A stretch of DNA of 64,000 bases from an uncultured Bacteroidales bacterium (GTDB lineage Bacteria; Bacteroidota; Bacteroidia; Bacteroidales; Paludibacteraceae). The translations under genes were made by a program, and so were the position numbers. Of the stretch, positions 58,214 through 64,000 are shown piece by piece. Location: positions 62,001-126,000 of the forward strand of contig CADAZU010000001.1 in the NCBI GenBank assembly GCA_902792535.1, in the 5' to 3' direction. Position 1 is the stretch's first letter. Every line of letters starts with the position of its first letter. Below the pieces are notes generated by a model. The model was not told the DNA's origin. It worked only from the letters and a program-made list of their open reading frames with translations, and did no database searches.

Positions 58214-59575
58214 TTATTGGTGTTGCTCGCGGAGCAAGTCGTTTACCGTCTTCACGGGGTTGAAGGTGCTCACCGGCACCTCGACGAAGATCGTGTTCCA
58301 GCGGCTCATAGCGCCGTTCCACAGACCCGGCAACTCCAGCGCCAGCAACTCCTTGCCATCCTTGCTCTTGTTGGAGATAAAGCCCGTCTGCGGGTCAACG
58401 AACGACGGCAGGTCAAACGGTTTGCCTTCGTAGTCGCGGATAGCGCACACCAGATCCACCGGATTGAAATGGGTGCTCTGTTTCATCAGCTCCGGATCGC
58501 TGATCTGGCTGGACTCCAAGATCTGGCAAGAGATACTGCCGTCCGCCTCGCGCACCAGGAACGGACCGCCACCCGGCTCGCCGGTGTTCTTCACTACGCC
58601 GCAGACACGAATCGGTCGGTTCAACTTTGCGCGCTCCTCGTCGCTCAGGTTCGGATCCCGCAATGCCTCAAAGACGCGTTTCTGCTCGGTCACCAGCACA
58701 CCCGCCAAGATCTGTTTGTAGCGGATCGTGTCCTTCTTCAGCCGGTCCGGCACCACATTGTCGATATTCTTGATAAAGACGATGTCGGCGTCCTGTTGGT
58801 TGAGGTTCTCAATGAGAGCTCCGTGTCCGCCCGGACGGAAAAGCAACTTGCCGTCTTTCGTCCTGAACGGCGTACCGTCCGGATTAGCCGCCAAGGTATC
58901 CGTGCTCGGCAACTGCTCGCTGAATGTAACGTCGTATTTCACACCGTACTTGGCTTCGAACTTAGGCAGGTTCTCCGCAATGTGCTGGCGGAAAAGAGGC
59001 AGATGGTCGTGGCTCACCGTAAAATGCAGATAGACGGTCGGCTTCTCGCCTTCCGTCGCCGGTGCTACGCAGTACTGCGCTCCCTCTACCAAGTGCTCCA
59101 AGGCAGGCGTGCGCGCGCCATCGCGGTATTTATGGAATAAGAGCAGACCTTTCGGCAGCTCGCCGTAGTGCATGTCGTTCAGCAGGTAGCGAACCGCCTC
59201 CTGACCTTCCTTGCCCGCCAGCTGCGGACCGAATGCGAACTGGTCTTTGTGCGCCAGAAAATCCTGAATGAACGGCGTCTCAATGCCGTCCTCCAAGTAT
59301 TGGAAGAGGTTCTTGAACATCCGGCTGGCTGCACCCGAAGCAGGGACGAACTTCAGGATCTTGTGTCCCTCTTTCAGGTACTCCTGCCATGCTTCGATAT
59401 ATGCCTCCTGCTCGGCGCGCTTAGGTGCCAGAATACCTTTCTTCGTCGATGCCGGCGCTACGATGTCTAACTCGGGAAAACCGTTTCGGAAACACTCCAA
59501 CTGCGCTTCCGCTTTCTCTACAGAAATGCCTCGAGCCTGTAATTGCTCCAGGTCTTGTGCACTAAAAATTGCCAT
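58214..59575 (-). CDS. DUF4301 family protein
   Basis: A 453-residue cytoplasmic protein that matches the Bacteroidota DUF4301 family in length and in the segments FVPASGAASRMFKNLFQYLE (about 76-95), LLFRPGGHGALIENLNQQDA and DIVFIKNIDNVVPDRLKKDT. The GPGGHGAL-like loop and the 'FIKNIDN' strand resemble UDP-sugar pyrophosphorylases, so a nucleotidyltransferase-type fold is possible; no activity has been shown. It has its own promoter (59616-59647), divergent from the next gene. Confidence 0.8.
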   Translation of the reverse strand: MAIFSAQDLEQLQARGISVEKAEAQLECFRNGFPELDIVAPASTKKGILAPKRAEQEAYIEAWQEYLKEGHKILKFVPASGAASRMFKNLFQYLEDGIETPFIQDFLAHKDQFAFGPQLAGKEGQEAVRYLLNDMHYGELPKGLLLFHKYRDGARTPALEHLVEGAQYCVAPATEGEKPTVYLHFTVSHDHLPLFRQHIAENLPKFEAKYGVKYDVTFSEQLPSTDTLAANPDGTPFRTKDGKLLFRPGGHGALIENLNQQDADIVFIKNIDNVVPDRLKKDTIRYKQILAGVLVTEQKRVFEALRDPNLSDEERAKLNRPIRVCGVVKNTGEPGGGPFLVREADGSISCQILESSQISDPELMKQSTHFNPVDLVCAIRDYEGKPFDLPSFVDPQTGFISNKSKDGKELLALELPGLWNGAMSRWNTIFVEVPVSTFNPVKTVNDLLREQHQ

Positions 59576-59615
59576 GGTATTATAAATTTTAAAATTGATG
59601 GGCTCATTTGCGCTG

Positions 59616-59647
59616 CAAATTTACGATAAAAATCGGACATACACAAA
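59616..59647 (-). promoter_or_regulatory. Promoter of the DUF4301 gene
   Basis: On the minus strand TTTGTGTAT (from 59647), 20 bp, TAAATTTG (59623-59616). Confidence 0.75.
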
Positions 59648-59672
59648 TTTTTCAGCGATTTTAAGCGCTTTA

Positions 59673-59704
59673 TTTGCGTATTTGAAAAAAAAGCGTTAAT
59701 TTTG
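59673..59704 (+). promoter_or_regulatory. Promoter of the cell-wall-sugar operon
   Basis: TTTGCGTAT (from 59673), 20 bp with an A-tract, TAATTTTG (59697-59704), 19 bp before the ATG at 59723. It is back to back with the DUF4301 promoter, 25 bp apart. Confidence 0.78.
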
Positions 59705-59722
59705 CAGCAAAATTTGAGTGTT

Positions 59723-60085
59723 ATGTCCCAAAAAGATGATGCTTTTGAGTTTGTCCTGAACCGCATAGCCGAGAGAGCTGTGCGCCGGTTGGGTCTGGAT
59801 GCCGGAGACCCGCGTTATGCCTTTTTGCTCCGCAATCTGTTAATCAGCCTGTGCGGTCCCGATGGGGACGAATATATAGCCGCCGAGATGATGAGTTACC
59901 TCAACGAGGAAGGCTACGACATGGAGCAGGAGGAGGTGCAGCGTATTGTTTCCGAAGCCCGTGTGCAATGCGACCCGCATGTGTTTGCTCTCCAGACGGC
60001 GTTTAACGACATCGAGGAATTGAACCTCTCCGGAGAAACAGCCTATGACAATATACGCGGTTTTCTGGACAGACACGAACATTAA
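59723..60085 (+). CDS. Small conserved hypothetical, first gene of the BadF-GT2-SpoIID operon
   Basis: A 120-residue, acidic, all-helical protein starting MSQKDDAFEFVLNRIAERAV. ATG 59723 is used; the upstream TTG falls in the -7 box of the promoter. No recognised motif, no signal or membrane segment. It is followed after 12 bp by the sugar kinase, so it may help or regulate that pathway. Confidence 0.6.
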   Translation: MSQKDDAFEFVLNRIAERAVRRLGLDAGDPRYAFLLRNLLISLCGPDGDEYIAAEMMSYLNEEGYDMEQEEVQRIVSEARVQCDPHVFALQTAFNDIEELNLSGETAYDNIRGFLDRHEH

Positions 60086-60097
60086 ATTGCTACCCAT

Positions 60098-60961
60098 ATG
60101 ATTCTAATTGCCGACAGCGGAAGTACCAAAGTTCATTGGTGTCTTGTGACCGCAAGCGGACAATGCTCCGACGTCTTTACGGACGGCATCAACCCGCTTT
60201 TCCAGACTACTATCGCGATGCAGAATAGCATCTCGAACCAACTTCTCCCCCAGATCAGTTCGCTCCTCTGGGCGGGTACACTCACCCATGTCTTCTTCTA
60301 CGGAGCGGGTTGTACGCCGGAGAAAAAAGTGTTTGTTCAGAAGGCCTTGGAGGCGATCTTCAAGAAAGCGGAAGTGTTCGTGGCGTCCGACATGTTAGGA
60401 GCAGCGCGAGGTCTGCTGAGCCGCAGCGCCGGAGTAGCTTGTATTCTCGGCACCGGCTCCGGCAGCTGTTTCTACGACGGAGAAAACATCGCGTGGGCTG
60501 TTCCTTCTCTGGGTTATATCCTCGGTGACGAAGGGTCAGCCGCTGTGCTCGGCAAACGGCTCGTCGGTGACCTGCTGAAAAACCAATTGGGAGACGATCT
60601 CAAAGAGGCATTCTTCGCCGAGTACCAGACCTCCATGGCGGACATTATTGAGAAAGTGTATCGCCAACCTTTCCCGAATCGTTTCTTGGCGAAGCTCTCG
60701 CGCTTCTGCGCAGACCACATAGCAGACCCGCGCATTCACGACCTCGTCTATGACCACTTCGTCCAGTTCATCCGCCGCAACCTCAAGCAATACAACGCCG
60801 ATGCACCTATTGGCTTTGTGGGCTCCATCGCCTATTATTACCGTCCGGTCTTGGAGGAAGCGATGGCGGCTGAAGGCTTGCCGCTGGGCGCTATCATGCA
60901 AGACCCCATCGAAGGACTCAAAGAATTCCATAAATCTGCCGTAATTCCCACAACAGAATGA
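60098..60961 (+). CDS. BadF/BadG/BcrA/BcrD-type sugar kinase (GlcNAc kinase-like)
   Basis: A 287-residue ASKHA-fold kinase. The phosphate-1 motif [16 protein letters not shown] is at residues 2-17, the phosphate-2 motif [15 protein letters not shown] near 112-126 and [19 protein letters not shown] near 137-155, which is typical of the BadF family members that phosphorylate N-acetylglucosamine or other amino sugars. It overlaps the GT2 gene by 4 nt. Its link with SpoIID and, elsewhere in the window, AmgK/MurU suggests cell-wall sugar reuse. Confidence 0.85.
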   Translation: MILIADSGSTKVHWCLVTASGQCSDVFTDGINPLFQTTIAMQNSISNQLLPQISSLLWAGTLTHVFFYGAGCTPEKKVFVQKALEAIFKKAEVFVASDMLGAARGLLSRSAGVACILGTGSGSCFYDGENIAWAVPSLGYILGDEGSAAVLGKRLVGDLLKNQLGDDLKEAFFAEYQTSMADIIEKVYRQPFPNRFLAKLSRFCADHIADPRIHDLVYDHFVQFIRRNLKQYNADAPIGFVGSIAYYYRPVLEEAMAAEGLPLGAIMQDPIEGLKEFHKSAVIPTTE

Positions 60962-62319
60962 TCAATACTTTTTATCTGCCGGGCCGCGTGTGCTCGACCG
61001 CTGCGATTCGCGAGATCGCCCAAAAAGCGACTGAACCCTACACCCTCATCTGTCTCAAACCCGACATTGAGTGGGTCTATTTGGGACAGGAGCGGATGAT
61101 CCAAGTCCTCGAAATGACCGGAGCAACCATGGTCTATGCCGACCATCTCAATAAAGTACAAAGGGACAATGTACAATATACAAAGGCAGACGGCGAATGG
61201 CTCATCTCCGAAGCGCCGGTCATTGACTACCAAGCCGGTGCGCTGCGGGACGACTTTGATTTCGGTGCTGTGCTCCTGTGGGACACTGCCAAACTCAAAG
61301 CGCTCGTCGCACAAATGGACACCGACTACGAATATGCCGGTCTTTACGACCTGCGGTTGCGGGCTGAACGGTTAGAGCATATTCCCGAGTATCTCTATTA
61401 CGAGGTGGAGACCGACACCCGCAAGTCCGGAGAGAAACTCTTTGACTATGTCGATCCGCGTAACAGAGCCGTTCAGATCGAGATGGAGGCTTGCGTCACA
61501 GCCCATCTCAAACGCATCGGAGCATACCTTGCGCTGGGTGAATACCAACCCCTGCCGGAAGCCGGAGAGTTCCCTGTCACCGCCAGTGTCATTATTCCTT
61601 GTAAAAACCGCGCGCGTACGATCGCGGACGCGGTACGCTCCGCACTTGCGCAGAAAGTACGGGCTCCCTACTCGTTCAACGTCATCGTCGTGGACGACAA
61701 CTCCACCGACGGCACAGCGGAAATCCTTAATGACCTTAAAGCCCTTAATGACCCTAAAGACCTTATAGTCATTGCCCAGGACAAGACCTGGCACGCCATC
61801 GGCGGTAACTGGAACGTAGCAATCCACGACCCGCGTTGCGGTAAATATGCGATCCAGTTGGACTCCGACGACACCTATTTTGACGAACACACCGTGCAGA
61901 AATTCATTGACGCCTTTGAGTCCGGTCAGTACGGAATGGTCATTGGCACGTACCAACTGACCAACATGGCGGGCGAGATCTTACCTCCGGGCGTGATTGA
62001 CCACCGCGAATGGACAAACGAAAACGGGCGCAACAACGCCTTGCGAATCAACGGATTAGGTGCGCCGCGAGGCTTCTACGTACCGCTCCTTCGGACGATC
62101 AATTATCCCACCACCAAATATGGCGAAGACTACGCCGTCGGACTGCGTATTAGCCGCGACTGGCGTATCGGGCGGATCTACGACGTGCTCTATAACTGCC
62201 GCCGGTGGGAAGACAACTCCGACGCCAACTGCGACATCGTAGCCATGAACCGCAATAACTGGTACAAAGACCGCCTACGCACGTGGGAACTGATTGCACG
62301 GATAAAGAATAAGGAATAA
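60958..62319 (+). CDS. Family 2 glycosyltransferase with unusual N-terminal domain
   Basis: A 453-residue protein. The GT2 domain is at about 200-400: [20 protein letters not shown], the strand [17 protein letters not shown], and the metal site [17 protein letters not shown]. Residues 1-195 are a domain of unknown family ([20 protein letters not shown]). The insertions [14 protein letters not shown] and [10 protein letters not shown] are encoded by word arrays (GTACAAA and TTAATGACC units) at loop positions. The start overlaps the kinase gene (ATGA). The acceptor is unknown. Confidence 0.8.
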   Translation: MINTFYLPGRVCSTAAIREIAQKATEPYTLICLKPDIEWVYLGQERMIQVLEMTGATMVYADHLNKVQRDNVQYTKADGEWLISEAPVIDYQAGALRDDFDFGAVLLWDTAKLKALVAQMDTDYEYAGLYDLRLRAERLEHIPEYLYYEVETDTRKSGEKLFDYVDPRNRAVQIEMEACVTAHLKRIGAYLALGEYQPLPEAGEFPVTASVIIPCKNRARTIADAVRSALAQKVRAPYSFNVIVVDDNSTDGTAEILNDLKALNDPKDLIVIAQDKTWHAIGGNWNVAIHDPRCGKYAIQLDSDDTYFDEHTVQKFIDAFESGQYGMVIGTYQLTNMAGEILPPGVIDHREWTNENGRNNALRINGLGAPRGFYVPLLRTINYPTTKYGEDYAVGLRISRDWRIGRIYDVLYNCRRWEDNSDANCDIVAMNRNNWYKDRLRTWELIARIKNKE

Positions 62320-62325
62320 AGAATA

Positions 62326-63354
62326 ATGAATATCCGCATCGGTATATTGACTGCGCCCAAGATCGATTTTGAGCAGCGGGAACACTCTTTCGTACTGAAA
62401 AACGTGCGGATTGGCATCGGCTTTCATTGGGACCGACACGAAGACCAGGAGTTCGCGGGCACGCTGGAGATAAAGCCCACCCCTACCCCCTCCCAAAAGG
62501 GAGGGGAACCTTGGCAGGTAGCCGTCAACACCATCGACTTGGAGGACTACCTCTGTTCGGTCATTTCTTCCGAGATGAACGCCAACAGCCCGATGGAGTT
62601 ACTCAAAGCACATGCCATCATCTCCCGCTCTTGGGCTATCCGCGCAATGGAAAACCCCAATCATGAAGGGTTTCATGTATGTGCCGACGACCATTGCCAG
62701 CGGTACGAAGGGCTCAGACGGATGAACGAACGCGCCGTGGAAGCCGTGCGGGCAACTGCCGGACAAGTGCTGATGTACGATGGCAAAGTGTGCGACTGCC
62801 GCTATTACAAATGCTGCGGGGGAAAAACCGAAATATGGAGCACGTGCTGGGAAGACATTGACGTGCCCTATATACAATCCGTCGAATGTCCGTACTGCGG
62901 GCGGGTGAGCGAACGCACTTTGCAACTCGTGCTGAATAATTACGACCAAGAGACCACGGATTTCCACGATTGGCAGGTCTCCTATACCGCTGACGAGTTG
63001 AGCGAGATCATCCGCTCTAAATCAGGGATCGACTTCGGGTCAATCCTAGACATTATTCCTCTCAAGCGAGGTGCTTCGGGGCGTATTTACCAACTCAAAA
63101 TAGTGGGTACGAAGCACACCGAAATCATCGGCAAAGAGCTCAAGATCCGCCTCTGGCTTAGCCGCACCTGCCTCTATAGTTCTTGGTTTGAGGTGGAGAA
63201 AGGATCTTCGTCCTTCGTACTTCGCGGTCACGGTTGGGGTCACGGAGCAGGGCTATGCCAAATAGGCGCAGCTGTCATGGCGGCGGAAGGAAAAACATAC
63301 GAAGAGATCTTATCCTATTACTATCGTGGGGCAGTACTCCAACATATCCATTGA
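62326..63354 (+). CDS. SpoIID/LytB domain protein
   Basis: A 342-residue protein with the SpoIID core: VNTIDLEDYLCSVISSEMNA (near 66-85), LLKAHAIISRSWAIRA with the conserved Arg/Ala run, DDHCQRYEGL, and the C-terminal GHGWGHGAGLCQIGAAVMA that ends these domains. SpoIID is a lytic transglycosylase on glycan strands without stem peptides; LytB enhances amidases. No signal peptide is visible. The peptide PTPTPSQKGGE before the core is encoded by palindrome P8. Confidence 0.85.
   Translation: MNIRIGILTAPKIDFEQREHSFVLKNVRIGIGFHWDRHEDQEFAGTLEIKPTPTPSQKGGEPWQVAVNTIDLEDYLCSVISSEMNANSPMELLKAHAIISRSWAIRAMENPNHEGFHVCADDHCQRYEGLRRMNERAVEAVRATAGQVLMYDGKVCDCRYYKCCGGKTEIWSTCWEDIDVPYIQSVECPYCGRVSERTLQLVLNNYDQETTDFHDWQVSYTADELSEIIRSKSGIDFGSILDIIPLKRGASGRIYQLKIVGTKHTEIIGKELKIRLWLSRTCLYSSWFEVEKGSSSFVLRGHGWGHGAGLCQIGAAVMAAEGKTYEEILSYYYRGAVLQHIH
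62478..62512 (-). repeat. GC-rich palindromic insertion P8 in the SpoIID gene
   Basis: CCCCTCCC (62487-62494) pairs with GGGAGGGG (62499-62506) round AAAA; the minus strand has the G-rich tail GGTAGGGGTGGGCTT. It codes for PTPTPSQKGGE in frame, antisense to the other copies' coding direction. Confidence 0.8.
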
Positions 63355-64000
63355 GCAACTGGCTCTGCAACGGAACCGCTACCGCCATCTCTCCGACGAC
63401 GAATGGCGGTGGTTCTTGCAGCAAGTCGAAGGACGTGAACGGACAGCGGACAAACTGCCTACTTTTGCCGCCATGGACGATTGGTGGTACCCCGTCCGCC
63501 TCTCCTGCGAACAATGCTCCTCCGAACTAACCGCACGCTATAAGGCGCAAATAGTACTTAGTACTTCGTCACTTGGTACATGTCTTGACCTCACCGGCGG
63601 CTACGGCGTGGACACCTATTTCCTCTCCGAACTTTTTGCTCATACGGACTACGTGGAGCAGAACCTTGAACTATGCCGCATTGCCACACATAACTTCAAT
63701 GTACCAAGGGACAATGTACAACGTACAACGAGACACATTGCCATCCATAACACCACCGCCGAAGATTTCCTTTCCTCCTCCCCGCGCTATGATCTCATCT
63801 TCCTTGACCCTGCAAGGCGAGATAGCCATGGAGGCAAAGTCTTCCGGCTGGCGGACTGCACACCCAACGTCGTAGAGTTACTTCCCTCGCTGTTGACCCA
63901 CCTTGCCCCGGACGGACGGATTCTTCTCAAACTCTCGCCGATGTTGGACATCACCCAGGCGATAAAAGAGCTGTCAGCCGTCAGCACTCAGCATTCAGGC
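63326..64000 (+). CDS. THUMP-like SAM-dependent methyltransferase (runs off the window)
   Basis: The frame opens with GTG 63326 inside the end of the SpoIID gene and is open to the window end, so only the first 225 residues are seen. It has the SAM-binding motif CLDLTGGYGVDTYFLSELF and the catalytic-type IFLDPARRDSHGGKVFRLAD with DPAR, then ILLKLSPMLDI, the pattern of a Bacteroidota class-I methyltransferase family with a THUMP-like domain. An RNA target is usually assumed. Word arrays give the peptides AQIVLSTSSLG, NVPRDNVQRT and, at the window edge, a TCAGCC-type run. Confidence 0.75.
   Translation, partial: MGQYSNISIEQLALQRNRYRHLSDDEWRWFLQQVEGRERTADKLPTFAAMDDWWYPVRLSCEQCSSELTARYKAQIVLSTSSLGTCLDLTGGYGVDTYFLSELFAHTDYVEQNLELCRIATHNFNVPRDNVQRTTRHIAIHNTTAEDFLSSSPRYDLIFLDPARRDSHGGKVFRLADCTPNVVELLPSLLTHLAPDGRILLKLSPMLDITQAIKELSAVSTQHSG

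Overview
The window comes from a member of the Bacteroidales (phylum Bacteroidota). The evidence is Bacteroidota-type promoters (TTTG, exactly 20 bp, TAnnTTTG) in front of many genes, a Bacteroidota-only ribosomal cluster (rpmB, rpmG, DUF4295), a TonB-dependent receptor with a carboxypeptidase-like N-terminal domain, a TamL-type lipoprotein barrel, Mfa2/FimB-like lipoproteins and large secreted FnIII/cleaved-adhesin proteins with type IX secretion-like C-termini. Species cannot be fixed from the sequence; an uncultured gut lineage is a guess.

Positions 1-20888 are the right-hand part of a prophage that abuts the 3' end of a tRNA-Lys(CTT) gene. Its integrase lies next to the tRNA; the left end, and with it terminase and capsid genes, is outside the window. 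A leftward operon (6-6464) holds about 17 small early genes: Cys-rich zinc-binding proteins, two DUF551-like proteins, a MazG-like protein, an ASCH protein and an HNH homing-type endonuclease. A 428-bp divergent control region separates it from a rightward block (6893-13752) with holin, small membrane protein, fibre and lectin-like proteins, an HU-like protein, an orphan DNA methyltransferase, an LRR receptor-binding-like protein and an amidase endolysin. Two fimbrillin-anchor-like lipoproteins follow in the opposite direction from their own promoter. Then come a candidate unimolecular spanin, further lipoproteins, an odd class-II tRNA-like element, and an overlapping operon of a Cys-rich protein, a two-domain glycosyltransferase, a Stealth-like sugar-phosphate transferase and a VRR-NUC nuclease.

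Positions 20889-41470 are mostly core chromosome: MurU-like nucleotidyltransferase, an AmgK-like kinase fused to a RapZ C-terminal domain, lipid kinase, ribosomal proteins, SulP transporter, rubrerythrin, and the leftward series thrS, trmH-like, tamL, rnhB, sppA, lpxK, msbA-like, mnmA. Positions 41519-48956 look like a nucleic-acid scavenging locus: S1/P1 nuclease, a broken TonB-dependent receptor, a DUF5689-like lipoprotein, an OB-fold protein and a Tsx-like (DUF5020) channel. Positions 49761-58141 carry two giant secreted adhesin-like proteins. Positions 59723-64000 carry a BadF-type sugar kinase, a GT2 glycosyltransferase, a SpoIID-like protein and a THUMP-like methyltransferase that runs off the end; with AmgK/MurU this gives a cell-wall-sugar theme.

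Across the chromosome, but not in the prophage, three kinds of small repeats recur: GC-rich palindromes (CCCTCCC / GGGAGGG) inserted in frame in several genes; modular hairpin repeats of about 150 bp with two interchangeable cores; and short 'word arrays' at gene ends, starts and linkers. These, the tRNA-like element, an 11-bp frame-breaking duplication in the tail-fibre gene and the AmgK-RapZ fusion are the most unusual things seen.
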